64,000 nucleotides of DNA from Saprospiraceae bacterium (GTDB taxonomy: Bacteria; Bacteroidota; Bacteroidia; Chitinophagales; Saprospiraceae). The position numbers and the translations under genes were made by a program. The notes beneath the pieces are model-generated. The model saw only the letters and a list, made by a program, of their open reading frames with translations. It was not told the origin of the DNA and searched no databases. Of this stretch, positions 18,991 through 28,647 are shown piece after piece. Each line of letters opens with the position of its first letter. Position 1 is the first letter of the stretch. The stretch covers positions 133,082-197,081 of the forward strand of contig JADKBS010000017.1 in the NCBI GenBank assembly GCA_016714985.1, written 5' to 3'.

Positions 18991-19270
18991 GGCATACAAA
19001 GACATGGAGCCAACCTACGCTGAGCTTGCAAGCGCATTGCAAATGCTGAAATTCGTCAACGAGAGCACAACTGACAATTTCAGGTATGCTCACAAAAAGT
19101 CTGGGGCCATTGTTTTGTTAAAAATGCTCCCAGATGATGCCAAGGTTCATAAGGCCAGATTCGCCGCCCTCAGTTGGAATCTAGAGCAATTCGGCGTCCT
19201 CAAGCAAGAAGACGACCTCGGCAAACTCATCGAAAAAATGCGCCTCGCCGAACAGCAGCCTGCCAGTTAA
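18977..19270 (+). CDS. Small partner protein of the DUF4365 gene, unrecognised
   Basis: 97 residues from ATG 18977, overlapping the upstream stop by 14 nt; Met 19004 (MEPTYAELASAL) is an alternative start. It has an alpha/beta layout: an N-terminal helix TYAELASALQMLKF, two strands (FRYAHKKSGAIVLLKML) and helical tails with EQFGVL. The pattern faintly recalls HicA-like RNA-binding folds, but the catalytic His pattern is not clear. Its coupling to the DUF4365 gene suggests a two-protein unit. The function is not known. Confidence 0.6.
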   Translation: MKYLRAYKDMEPTYAELASALQMLKFVNESTTDNFRYAHKKSGAIVLLKMLPDDAKVHKARFAALSWNLEQFGVLKQEDDLGKLIEKMRLAEQQPAS

Positions 19271-19385
19271 CCTGTACCTCGACCAAACATTCCTCGTTTA
19301 TCATTCATCATTCATCATTTCCTCGGCGTACCTTCACGCCCGTATTCCTACATCCTTATTTTATCAAAATTCAACAAGGAACAAC

Positions 19386-21405
19386 ATGAAAAAACTTCCA
19401 TTCCTTTTCCTGACCATCGCCGTTTTGTTTGCTGCCTGCGGCAAAAACGAGCAAAAACCCGCACCTGCCACTACCGACACAGGCGAGTTCAAATGGCAGA
19501 CCGAAACCTTTGCCGACAAGAAAATCATCCGCTACCAGGTGCCTGGCTTCGAGAAGCTGACGCTGAACCAGAAGCTGCTGGTCTATTACCTCACCCAGGC
19601 CGGCCTCAGCGGGCGTGACATCATCTACGACCAGAACTACCGCTTCAACCTGCCCATCCGTCAGGCACTCGACCAAATCGTGGCCAACTACAAGGGCGAC
19701 CGCAGCGGCAAGGACTTCGCCGAGGTGCTGCTCTACGCCAAGCAGGTATGGTTCTCCAACGGCATCCACCACCACTACTCGCACGACAAGTTTCGCCCCG
19801 GGCTTCTCACGGGAGTATTTTGAAAAAATACTGGCAGAGGCGGGCGGCAGCATTTCGCCGGAGGCGCTCACCGCCCTATTCGACCCCAAGGTGGACGCCA
19901 AGCGGGTGGAGCAGTCCGATGGAACCGACAACGTGCTGGCCAGTGCCGTCAACTTCCACGGACCGGACGTGACCACCGCCGACGTGAAGAAGTTCTACGA
20001 AGCCAAAATGACCAGCGAAGACCCCAAGCCGCTCGAATGGGGCCTCAACTCCCGCCTCGAAAAAGGCCCGGACGGCAAGCTGTTCGAGAACGTCTGGAAA
20101 TCGGGCGGGATGTACGGCGCTGCCATTGACAAAATCATCTTCTGGCTCGAAAAAGCCGTGACCGTGGCCGAAAACGAGCCGCAGAAGAAGGCGCTCACTA
20201 TCCTGGTTGACTACTTCAAAACGGGCGACCTGAAAAAATGGGCTGATTTCAACCTCGCTTGGGTGAAGGCCACCGAGGGCGACGTGGACTATATCATCGG
20301 CTTCGTGGAGGTCTATCACGACCCCATGAGCCAGCGGGGCAGCTACGAGAGCATCGTGCAAATCACCGATTTTGAGGCATCGGAGCGCATGAAGGTGCTC
20401 GGCGAGAACGCCCAGTGGTTCGAGGACAACTCGCCGCTGCTGCCCGAGCACAAGAAGAAAGACGTGGTCGGTGTGACCTACAAAGTGGTGAACACCGCTG
20501 GCGAATCTGGCGACGCCTCGCCCGCCACCCCCATCGGTGTGAACCTGCCGAACTCCAACTGGATACGGGAATTGGGCTCCAAATCGGTCAGCCTCGGCAA
20601 TATCGAGGATGCCTACAGCAAGGCCAGCGGCCCCGGCCTCACTGATGAGTTCGCCCACGACGACGAGGAGAAGAAGCTGTCGAAAGAACACGGCGACCTT
20701 TCCGGCAAGCTGCACACCGCCCTGCACGAGGTGCTCGGCCATGCCAGCGGCGTATTGGAGCCGGGTGTTGCGGAGCCGAGCGTGACCCTGCCCGGCTACT
20801 CGTCCACCCTGGAAGAAGCCCGTGCCGACCTTTTCGCCCTCTACTACATCCTCGACCCCAAGCTCATCGAGCTGAAGGTGATGCCATCGTTGGACGTGGC
20901 CAAGGCCGAGTACGACAGCTATATCCGCAACGGCCTGATGCTGCAACTGCGCCGCATCAAGCCCGGCAAGAACATCGAGGAGGCGCACATGCGCAACCGC
21001 CAGCTCGTGGCGCTCTGGGCATACGAGATGGGCAAAAAAGACAATGTCATCGAGAAGGTGACCCGTGACGGCAAGACCTATTTCGACATCAAGGACTACG
21101 ACAAGCTGCGGGTGCTGTTCGGCGATCTGCTGAAGGAAATCCAGCGCATCAAGTCGGTGGGCGATGCCAAAGCTGGCAAGGCCCTCGTCGAGAACTATGG
21201 CGTGAAGGTGGACCCTGCCATTCACAAAGAGGTGCTGGCCCGCTCCGAAAAGCTGAACATTGCGCCCTACGGCGGCTTCATCAACCCCAAGCTGGTGCCC
21301 GTGACCGACGCCAACGGCAATATCACGGACGTGAAAATGGAGTACCCAGATGATTTTACGGCGCAGATGCTGGAGTATGCGAAGGAGTTTGGGTTTTTGA
21401 AATAG
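19386..21405 (+). CDS. Dipeptidyl-peptidase III-like lipoprotein, family M49 (one frame break)
   Basis: A zinc peptidase, about 672 residues once one base is removed from the GGG run at 19800-19802, where DKFRP continues as GFSREYFEKILAE in the next frame. It has a lipoprotein signal MKKLPFLFLTIAVLFAAC. The family zinc motif HEVLGH lies in LHTALHEVLGHASG, and the second metal-ligand motif EEARAD follows in STLEEARADLF. Length and motifs fit bacterial M49 enzymes, which release dipeptides from oligopeptides. The lipid anchor places it in the periplasm or outer membrane. It is monocistronic with its own terminator. Without the frame correction only a 145-residue stub and a headless 530-residue frame exist. 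Confidence 0.88.
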
Positions 21406-21428
21406 GCGCTTTCGATTTAAGGAAAGAG

Positions 21429-21464
21429 AACGGCAGCTTCGGAGTGGGGCTGCCGTTTTTTTTT
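21429..21464 (+). terminator. Rho-independent terminator of the M49 gene
   Basis: AACGGCAGC (21429-21437) pairs perfectly with GCTGCCGTT (21449-21457), followed by a run of nine T. Confidence 0.93.
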
Positions 21465-21820
21465 GGATAGCGAGTTGCAGCCACAAGAAGTTGGCGATTT
21501 CTTAACACTTCGCTGTCAACCAAGCAGAAACTTTGATAGAGCACGACTTGTCCCGCCTTAGCGGGAAAGCTTGATTTAACCAATGAACCGCCAGTTGTGG
21601 GTAGGAGCTGTTGTGCGTTCGTTGTTTCCAATCGCTAATTTTATTCAGTGGTTCGTGAAGTTTTGGGGTTATGAGGTTCTTTGGTTGCGAACTGTTGGCC
21701 ATTTTTGGAAGATGGGGTTGATTTTTCAACCCTTACAAAATATTTTCCCCCTGCGCCACTCCCAAAACAATAAAACCATAGAACCCTAAAAACTTCACGA
21801 ACCATTGTTGTTCAAAATAT
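21465..21820. other. Intergenic, no gene recognised
   Basis: A convergent region between the M49 gene and the CBS gene. Short frames on both strands have no family-like content. A small palindrome around TCCCGCCTTAGCGGGA (21549-21564) is the only structure seen. Confidence 0.4.
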
Positions 21821-22213
21821 TCAATCTTCTATTGACATAAATAAGCATTGAGAAAAGTCAATTAATCCAATAAACTCACCGTTTTCCTCAACGGGGGCTA
21901 TTTTGATATTGTGGTTCAGCATGAGTCTTGGCACATACTTGACATTGAGTTGAGATGGTATTGAGAATACTGGTTTTGTCATAATTTCGTAAACGCTGAC
22001 TTCATCAAGGGTTTTGTTAGGAATCAATACACCTTTTATGATGTCAGTTACTGTAACTATGCCATGAGCATCTTCATTATTCCTCTTCTTAATAATAAGT
22101 GCTTGCACGTTTTTAGATTTCATTAATAGCACAGCATCTCTCACACTTGCAAGGCCGTCAATGAAAAATAGCTGATCAGAAGCTATGTCTTTAGCTTTTT
22201 TGAATGTTTCCAT
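21821..22213 (-). CDS. CBS-domain protein, 130 aa
   Basis: A stand-alone pair of CBS motifs. The first reads LASVRDAVLLMKSKNVQALII and ends in GIVTVTDIIKGV; the second runs IPSQLNVKYVPRLMLNHNIKIAPV and ends EFIGLIDF. CBS pairs bind adenine nucleotides and usually gate transporters or enzymes. It is the last gene of the DUF1538 operon, 9 nt after the PII-like gene, so a role as an energy or nucleotide sensor of the transporter is inferred. The region is clearly AT-richer than its flanks. Confidence 0.8.
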   Translation of the reverse strand: METFKKAKDIASDQLFFIDGLASVRDAVLLMKSKNVQALIIKKRNNEDAHGIVTVTDIIKGVLIPNKTLDEVSVYEIMTKPVFSIPSQLNVKYVPRLMLNHNIKIAPVEENGEFIGLIDFSQCLFMSIED

Positions 22214-22222
22214 GATAATGAA

Positions 22223-22567
22223 TTATAAGATTTCGTTGTTTAGATTTTCTCTGATTTTTTTGATTTGTCTGGATAACCCCGCTACCTTGTCAATACTCAT
22301 AACCAACATTATCCCATTGCCAGGTTCTTCCAAACGGCATTCCGTAGTCACTGATTGGATGATTGGATTGACAAGATGCTCTTCTACAACAAACAAAACA
22401 ACATTGGTCTTGTCTTGAATAGAAAGTCCCATAAAACTGGTTGATTCAAGCCCCGTACCTTTTGCTTGAATAATTACATCGCCAGTAGCGCCCTGCCTTT
22501 TAGCTACTTTGACAACGTTATCTGAAATTTCCGGCTTGATGAAAGCCACGATTAATTTAAATCTCAT
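22223..22567 (-). CDS. PII-like signalling protein
   Basis: 114 residues with the ferredoxin-like PII pattern: MRFKLIVAFIKPEISDNVVK, then a short T-loop region GATGDVI, the strand TNVVLFVVEEHLVNPIIQSV and a B-loop-like EEPGNGIMLVMSIDKVAGL. The uridylylated Tyr of GlnB/GlnK is absent, so it belongs to the wider PII-like group rather than the nitrogen regulators. It overlaps the upstream DUF1538 gene by 4 nt (ATGA type), indicating translational coupling. It is probably a trimeric sensor that binds the membrane partner. Confidence 0.75.
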   Translation of the reverse strand: MRFKLIVAFIKPEISDNVVKVAKRQGATGDVIIQAKGTGLESTSFMGLSIQDKTNVVLFVVEEHLVNPIIQSVTTECRLEEPGNGIMLVMSIDKVAGLSRQIKKIRENLNNEIL

Positions 22568-23337
22568 GATTTCTGACGTTTTTTATTGAAGAAAATAATT
22601 AGACTTTTAAATTGTGCATATCCCAAGACTGTTATGATTGGAAAAACACTAGCAAATGCAATGAGTCCAAAGCCATCTATAGCAGGATTTCTGCCTTGTA
22701 CGGTAGTGGATAAGCCAATACCTAAGGCAGCAACTATCGGGACGGTAACAGTAGATGTTGTAACACCTCCAGAATCATAAGCCAATGAGGCTAAGTCTTT
22801 CTGTACAAAAATTGTTTGAATTACAACTATTACATACCCGAATAAGATGTACCATACTAAAGAATGACCGACCACAATCCTAAAAGTCCCAACAACTAAA
22901 GCAATAGCTACCCCAATAGCCACTACCACTCTTAACGTAAAAGTTTCTATTGTGCCTCCGGAAACTTCATTAGCTTTTATGGCTACAGCATATAATGAAG
23001 GCTCTGCTATGGTAGTCGAGAAGCCTATCAGTCCTGCAAAAATATAAACCCAGTAGTAGGCTTGCCAATCTGTTGGAGCACCTGAATAATGTTTGGCAAT
23101 AAAGTCTTGGTCAGATAATTGTTTTGCCATAATCTCGCCTACAGGGAAAAGGGCTTTCTCTAAACCAATTAAGAAAAAAGTTAAGCCAAAAATAACAAGC
23201 ACCACTCCAAAAAGCACTTTTTTAAGTTCGGGAATACTTTTTTTAATTACAAAAATCTGAAACACCCCAATCAGTAACACGATAGGGGCCACATCTTGAA
23301 TGGTGGATAAAAAAGTATATAGAATTTCCTTTATCAT
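22564..23337 (-). CDS. DUF1538-family membrane transport protein, second subunit
   Basis: 257 residues with about seven membrane helices. It contains the family signatures GFSTTIAEPSLYAVA and AYDSGGVTTSTVTVPIVAALG, with FGLIAFASVFPIITVLGYA at the end. DUF1538 proteins are encoded in pairs; from memory one such pair, UmpAB of Halomonas, was shown to act as a Na+(Li+,K+)/H+ antiporter. The gene follows the first DUF1538 gene after 2 nt and overlaps the PII-like gene by 4 nt. An ion/proton antiporter is the best guess for the pair. Confidence 0.8.
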   Translation of the reverse strand: MIKEILYTFLSTIQDVAPIVLLIGVFQIFVIKKSIPELKKVLFGVVLVIFGLTFFLIGLEKALFPVGEIMAKQLSDQDFIAKHYSGAPTDWQAYYWVYIFAGLIGFSTTIAEPSLYAVAIKANEVSGGTIETFTLRVVVAIGVAIALVVGTFRIVVGHSLVWYILFGYVIVVIQTIFVQKDLASLAYDSGGVTTSTVTVPIVAALGIGLSTTVQGRNPAIDGFGLIAFASVFPIITVLGYAQFKSLIIFFNKKRQKS

Positions 23338-23339
23338 GC

Positions 23340-24106
23340 TTAGTTGAAAATTATAATGCCGTAACCCATCACAAAAATCATAGGTAATAGCGAGGCAAAA
23401 GCAATCAAGCCAAAACCGTCTGTTAGTGGGCTTCTGCCTTCAATTACAGTTGCCAAGCCTACACCAAGTGCTGTTACCAAAGGTACGGTAATTGTTGAAG
23501 TGGTTACACCGCCAGAGTCATAAGCAATGCCAATGATTTCGGCTGGTGCAAACAAAGTCATCAGCATCACCAAAAGGTAACCGCCTATGATGAAGTAATA
23601 ACCGTGGGCCAGCCTTTGATGATACGCCAAACTCCAAGCAGGATTGCCAGACCGACCGACAATGCTACCGACATACGCAACCCTAAAGCATAATTGGCTT
23701 CATGCTTTTCCTGAAGTAAGTCCGCCTCTACTGCAATTCGAGCCGCTTCTTTTGCTATTGCTATCAGGGCAGGCTCGGCGATTGTTGTTGAAAAGCCTAA
23801 TAAAAACGAAAAAAGTAGCAGCCAAAACAAACTTCCTTTTTTGGCCAAGGCATAGGATAGGTTTTCACCAATAGGAAATAAGCCTATTTTTAGCCCTTCT
23901 ATAAACAGCGTCAATCCTAAAACAACAAAAACTAAACCCACTATGATTGCAGAGAGGTTTGGAAAAGGTTGTCTTAGAACCGCAAATTGAAAGAATGAAA
24001 CCACAATTATGATTGGCAACAAATCCAAAATAGCGGATTTTAGTTTGTTGGCTGATAAACTTATTAATTTAAACACCACTTTTATTGTTTTTTTTGAGTT
24101 GTTCAA
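23340..24106 (-). CDS. DUF1538-family membrane transport protein, first subunit (one frame break)
   Basis: About 255 residues after correcting one missing base at the GGG run 23606-23608 (+ strand). WRIIKGWP then continues as HGYYFIIGGYLLVML in the next frame. Signatures match its neighbour: GFSTTIAEPALIAIA in the first part and AYDSGGVTTSTITVPLVTALG after the break, giving the same length (255 versus 257) as the second subunit. The two are paralogues from a duplication. The start at 24106 overlaps the small upstream membrane gene by 38 nt. Without the correction it would be two half proteins. Confidence 0.78.
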
Positions 24107-24230
24107 TGTGCTTTTTCAACACGCTTACTTTCGCCCACAAAATAGAAAGAGCAATCATTAGGGCAATCACAATTAAATGATGAATCAATAAGATTCTTTC
24201 AATGTCATTTTCGTTTAAGTCTGGTATCAT
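24069..24230 (-). CDS. Small single-span membrane protein, 53 aa
   Basis: Starts MIPDLNENDIERILLIHH, then one hydrophobic helix LIVIALMIALSILWAKV and a Lys-rich cytosolic tail (KKHIEQLKKNNKSGV). The longer reading from 24359 runs into the dispersed repeat and is not believed. It overlaps the first DUF1538 gene by 38 nt, so it is part of the operon and may be a small accessory subunit. Not recognised as a known family. Confidence 0.55.
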   Translation of the reverse strand: MIPDLNENDIERILLIHHLIVIALMIALSILWAKVSVLKKHIEQLKKNNKSGV

Positions 24231-24285
24231 AGGTCTATATTTTCGGAGGTATTTACAATGACGCACAACATACTGCTTTACACAC

Positions 24286-24610
24286 CTCACAGAATGAAAA
24301 TCCCTTGAAAACCAACAACTTATCATTCCGAACTTTACCTCCGCCCCCGTGAAGCGCACCGAGATTTTCGACCATCAAACCCGAAACTACGTCCCCATTA
24401 AGTGTTTGATAGCAGAGCACGGAAACTACGGTTTTGCGGCCAAAAGCGGTGCTACCATGCAGGCGGCAAGTCCAACTTCATCCGTTGCTGCGCCCCGCAC
24501 CTTAGCAAGGCGGTGTATTTTTCAAGTTAGTTCGCTCCGTAGGGTAGCGAAATCACCGCTAAGTAATGGCGGTTTTTCCAAATATAAAAGCCTTGGCCGT
24601 AAGATTTCCG
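24286..24610. repeat. Dispersed repeat, copy A (upstream of DUF1538 operon)
   Basis: Two blocks match copy B at 30324-30570: a 45-bp block starting CTCACAGAATGAAA (24286) and a 130-bp block containing TCCGTTGCT, TTAGCAAGGCGGT and TAATGGCGGTTTTT (24476-24610). The stretch between is longer here than in copy B. CTTAGC...GCTAAG arms suggest a folded structure. Both copies lie upstream of a minus-strand operon in the same orientation. The rest of the gap 24231-24693 holds no gene. Confidence 0.8.
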
Positions 24611-24693
24611 AAATCTTCGAGATTTCGGAAATCTGGGCCGCCCTTTTGCCATAACATCGTCCAAATGGACGCCTTAAGAGTGAAGGCTTCCAC

Positions 24694-27024
24694 TCATTTA
24701 GTGACAATGACCCTGAGGCAAGCATACTGCTCCCCGTCCAAGACCTTCAAGCAATAAACGCCGCTGCTCAATTCATGGCTACTGAAATGGAGAACGGACT
24801 TACCGGAAGGCAGCCATTCCTGGCGATTTGCCAATGTTTGGCCAAGGGCATTCGTTAAACCAAAATTCAAGGTACTATTGGCCGAAAGCTCGATTTCCAG
24901 CCAGAAGTCACCCTGATTTGGATTCGGGAAAACCTGGATATGGCTGATGCCTGCCACCAAACTGGTTGCTGTGGCTGGCGATACATTGACCACTACGGAG
25001 TCCTCGTTGGTGCAATTATTGGCATCTGTGTAAGTATAGTAAATGATGTGCTGCCCAACCCCGGCGGCACTGGGGTCAAACTGGTCTCCTGCCAAGCCAT
25101 CACCGGAAAAAATGCCACCAATTGGCGTTCCATTTAGCGGAACGGGTGGGTCTCCCACCCTATAATCGGAGTTTAGCCCGCTAATGGAAACAAGGGGAAG
25201 TGGATTTACGGTCAGGTCAAATTCAGCCGTCGAAGTACAACCATTGCCGTCAGTGACGGTAAGGTGGTAAGTCCCATTATTTGAAATATTGGCCGTAGAA
25301 ATGGCGACATTTTCACCCGAAAGGGTTGAGCCACCAGGAACAACCCACTGATAATCAATGCCAAGACCACCTGACAGCACCAATGAAGCGCCTTCGCAAA
25401 CGGCCGCTCCCACAGAGGATACAATGGTAGCGGTGGGCAACGGATATACCTCCACCACCATTACATCAGAATAGTTTTCGCAGCCCAATAAATCGGTTAC
25501 CAAGACCTTGTATTGTCCAGCAGCGGTCACTGCAAGCGTGGGGCCGGTTCCCGAGGGTATTGGCAAATCATTAAAGTACCATTGATAAGCAGTGAGATTG
25601 GTCGGTGCTGCCTGAAGCATAGCCGAGCCGCCTTCGCAAAATTGCGCTGGGCCATTGGAGGCGATACTAATCTGAGGTGGGGTGCATCCTATCACAACCG
25701 CTTGCGAATCAATTTGACTGCCGCAATCGTTCGTAGCCGTAAGCGTTACCTGATAGGTTCCCGGCGCAGAAAAATCGTGGGTCGGATTTGCCTCGAAAGA
25801 AGTATTGGAGGTTCCAGCATTGGGGTCGCCAAAGTCCCACGAATAGGAGGTCGAGTTGACTGAATTGTTGTTAAATGATGCACTCATGGCACTAACCGTG
25901 GTTGAGAACGACGGTTCGGCCAGCGGCAGCAGTTCCACCAAAACATTCTGCGATATACCTGTACAACCTGCCGCATCGGTCACTGCCACCGTGTATTCTC
26001 CAGGCTCGCTTGCCATAAAATTGGCAGCATTGCTGTTGGCAATCGGATTCCCACCCAACAACCATTGGTAGCCATCGTAGCCCGGCGTGGCAGTCAGCAG
26101 GATGGATGTGCCCGGGCAAATTTCCGTAGGGCCATTGGCGGTGGCTGCCACGAAAAGAGCAGGGCAACCGGCCTGCACGGTTTGGGTGATGCTTTGTTCG
26201 CCGCAACTATTGGAGGCGGTGAGGGTGACGGTATAGGTTCCCGGCGCCGAAAACTGGTGGGTAGGGTTTGCCTCAAAAGAAGTATTGGAGGCGCCCGCAT
26301 TGGGGTCGCCAAAGTCCCACGAATAGGAGGTTGAATTGGTGGAAGCGTTTGTAAAACTGGCGTTCAGGGCGTTCATAGCAGTTGAAAATGACGGTTCAGC
26401 CAGTGGCAGCATTCCCACGGAAATGGCTTGGGAGAGGCCCGTACAGCCCGCCGCATTGGTCACCGCAACGGTGTATTGGCCAGGCAGGCTTGCTTGCAAC
26501 GCGGCATTTGTGCCGCCTGAAACGGGGTTGCCGTTGAGCAGCCATTGGTAGCCTTGATAGCCAGATGCTGTACTGAGCAAAGCTGCTTCGCCTGGGCAGA
26601 TGACCGTAGGCCCATTTGCACCAACCGTTACAGCGAGCGTTGGACAGACTACCTGAACGGTTTGCGTTATGCTCCTTGAACCGCAACCATTCATTGCCGT
26701 CAGGGTGACCGTATAAATTCCGGGGGAGCTGAAGTCGTGGCTTGGATTGGTTGCTGAGGAAGTGTTGGACGAACCAGAACCGGGGTCTCCAAAGTCCCAG
26801 GAATAAGTGATTGAGTTGAAGGATGAGTTGCTGAACGTTGCACTCAAGTCACTTGCAAGAAAGCTGAAAGCTGCCATTGGCTTGGGTTGTATGTTTACTG
26901 AAAAAATGGTCTCAGTCACACAATTCGCCGATTGCGCAATGGCATTTTCTTGCAAACATGTAAGCATGGCGAGCATTAAAATGCAAGCGTTTATGTTATA
27001 TCGCATCATGATTTTGAAATTCAT
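24694..27024 (-). CDS. PKD-repeat secreted protein with T9SS sorting domain
   Basis: 776 residues. The signal peptide ends at NAIAQ. Three modules of 160 residues follow, each a PKD domain (YSWDFGDP then HxFSxPGTYTVTLTA) plus an Ig-like segment (LLxATPGYxGYQWLLxG). The DNA period is exactly 480 bp, seen at 25829, 26309 and 26789. Further Ig-like and GIFSGDGLAG-type domains lead to a T9SS sorting domain (VFPNPNQGDFWLEI). It is an outer-surface or secreted protein with adhesive or carbohydrate-contacting domains. It lies downstream of the DUF1501/DUF1800 pair and is probably co-transcribed. Start 27024; 27009 or 27006 are possible. Confidence 0.85.
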   Translation of the reverse strand: MNFKIMMRYNINACILMLAMLTCLQENAIAQSANCVTETIFSVNIQPKPMAAFSFLASDLSATFSNSSFNSITYSWDFGDPGSGSSNTSSATNPSHDFSSPGIYTVTLTAMNGCGSRSITQTVQVVCPTLAVTVGANGPTVICPGEAALLSTASGYQGYQWLLNGNPVSGGTNAALQASLPGQYTVAVTNAAGCTGLSQAISVGMLPLAEPSFSTAMNALNASFTNASTNSTSYSWDFGDPNAGASNTSFEANPTHQFSAPGTYTVTLTASNSCGEQSITQTVQAGCPALFVAATANGPTEICPGTSILLTATPGYDGYQWLLGGNPIANSNAANFMASEPGEYTVAVTDAAGCTGISQNVLVELLPLAEPSFSTTVSAMSASFNNNSVNSTSYSWDFGDPNAGTSNTSFEANPTHDFSAPGTYQVTLTATNDCGSQIDSQAVVIGCTPPQISIASNGPAQFCEGGSAMLQAAPTNLTAYQWYFNDLPIPSGTGPTLAVTAAGQYKVLVTDLLGCENYSDVMVVEVYPLPTATIVSSVGAAVCEGASLVLSGGLGIDYQWVVPGGSTLSGENVAISTANISNNGTYHLTVTDGNGCTSTAEFDLTVNPLPLVSISGLNSDYRVGDPPVPLNGTPIGGIFSGDGLAGDQFDPSAAGVGQHIIYYTYTDANNCTNEDSVVVNVSPATATSLVAGISHIQVFPNPNQGDFWLEIELSANSTLNFGLTNALGQTLANRQEWLPSGKSVLHFSSHELSSGVYCLKVLDGEQYACLRVIVTK

Positions 27025-27035
27025 ATTCTTTTGAG

Positions 27036-27136
27036 GTTTAGGAGATTTAAGGGGTTTTCGGGTTTTGGGGTTTTGGGGTTTATAAGGTTTATGAGGGCTA
27101 GGTTTAAACCTTACAAACCCTATAAACCCTCCTATA
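27036..27136. repeat. GGGTTTT minisatellite and hairpin
   Basis: GGGGTTTT-type repeats lead into an inverted repeat (GGGTTTATAAGGTTTATGAGGG-like arm against CCTTACAAACCCTATAAACC). It lies between the DUF1501 and PKD genes and may act as a weak terminator or attenuator. Confidence 0.5.
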
Positions 27137-27139
27137 AAG

Positions 27140-28645
27140 CTACTGCGTGGTTTGGATTATTTTCACTGAGCCAGCAGTGCCGTTGTCCCATTTCACCGTG
27201 ATGGTATTCGTTCCTTGCCCAGCCAATATGGTGCCCCCCACCACTACCCATTGGTAATTGGCTCCCGGCAAGGAAGGGACAGCATACGTGTTCGTTCCAT
27301 CTTCACAGACATCTGCATCTCCCGTTATGATGGGCGGTGGTGGGCAAGCCGTTGGCAAGCAGCCCTGTTTAAACATGGGCAGGGATTGGAATTCCGGGAA
27401 AATGATGTTCCTGACTTCGGTTTCGCTGGCACCCAGCCACTGTGACAATATGGTTCCGTAAACGTTCCTGAAATCAAATTGCATGGGCACACCGTCTTCA
27501 ATGCCCACTTGCGTGTCAATTTCAGGGTGATCACCTAATATTTGATTTTCCACGCAGGAACCGAATAAAAACATGGGGGCTGCTGTACCGTGGTCGGTTC
27601 CCAATGCGGCATTTGAACGAATCCTTCTGCCAAATTCTGAATAGGTCATTCCGATTACCCTATCACTGACATTTAATAAATTGAGGTCATCCTGAAAAGC
27701 ACAAATGGCATCCGATAGTTCTCGAAGTAGTTCATTGTGTATTCCTGTGGTTGCCGCCCCACCTACAACTTGGTTGTCATGCGTATCAAATCCGCCAATT
27801 TGAACGACATAAATCTTTGTTTGCAATCCACCAGCAATTAGCCGGGCAACATTCTTTAGTTTTTGGGCAAGCCCAGTATCCAGGTTATTCCACTTTGGGG
27901 ATAAATTATTGCCTGCATTTGCGGCAGCACTAATTACGGATGCAAATGCATTCGTCTGAGAAACAGTTTCATTTACAAAAGACAAGGCATCTCCAAAACA
28001 ATTAGCGGGAATATCGCCCCCAGCACTTACCAAGGCAGTACCAGGATTGAAAGGGTCCAATAATGACAAACTATAATTAGCATTAATCCCCTGGCATGTT
28101 TCCGATACAATTTTCCCCATCGTCAAAGCAAAAGGATGAGGGCAATCTGCATTTGGATAACCATTTGGATAGTCTGAATAATTAAGGTCATAGAGCCGTC
28201 CAATCCAGCCAGTGCTATCGAAGACTTCTGCACTTGATGCTGAATTCCAAATATCCGTTGACCTGAAATGAGAACGGTTTTGATTTGGGTAACCTACATT
28301 TTGCACGATGCCTAAATTGCCCATTTGCCACACATCTTTCATGCCTTGCATGGCAGCATGAAAACCATAATCGTTGTGGAAATTAATAATGGTGTTTTCG
28401 GGTATGAGAATATTACCTCGTACAGCTTGTAAATTGTCATACTGCGCAGCATCATAAATGGTGGACAATCCATCATTGCCACCTTGCAATTGAACCAATA
28501 CCAATATTTTGTCATTATCGCCGTCAGAAAACGCAACTTTGGGTCTGCTCAAGGCGAATAGTGGAAATCCTCCCAAAGTAAGCGGAATGGATGCCAAAAC
28601 GGAGGTTTTGATAAAATCCCTGCGGCTGATTTTTGATTTCACCAT
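27140..28645 (-). CDS. DUF1501-family protein with Tat signal
   Basis: 501 residues. The twin-arginine motif SRRDFIK at residues 7-13 is followed by a hydrophobic stretch, so it is exported folded. The body is DUF1501 (VLVQLQGGNDGLSTI, then QNRSHFRSTDIW, GGFDTHDNQ, GMTYSEFGRR and GTDHGTAAPMFL), a family related to the alkaline-phosphatase/sulfatase fold. The last 80 residues form an Ig-like tail (ANYQWVVVGGTILAG). The gene begins 2 nt after the DUF1800 gene; these two families are habitual neighbours. The substrate is unknown. Confidence 0.88.
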   Translation of the reverse strand: MVKSKISRRDFIKTSVLASIPLTLGGFPLFALSRPKVAFSDGDNDKILVLVQLQGGNDGLSTIYDAAQYDNLQAVRGNILIPENTIINFHNDYGFHAAMQGMKDVWQMGNLGIVQNVGYPNQNRSHFRSTDIWNSASSAEVFDSTGWIGRLYDLNYSDYPNGYPNADCPHPFALTMGKIVSETCQGINANYSLSLLDPFNPGTALVSAGGDIPANCFGDALSFVNETVSQTNAFASVISAAANAGNNLSPKWNNLDTGLAQKLKNVARLIAGGLQTKIYVVQIGGFDTHDNQVVGGAATTGIHNELLRELSDAICAFQDDLNLLNVSDRVIGMTYSEFGRRIRSNAALGTDHGTAAPMFLFGSCVENQILGDHPEIDTQVGIEDGVPMQFDFRNVYGTILSQWLGASETEVRNIIFPEFQSLPMFKQGCLPTACPPPPIITGDADVCEDGTNTYAVPSLPGANYQWVVVGGTILAGQGTNTITVKWDNGTAGSVKIIQTTQ

Positions 28646-28647
28646 GA

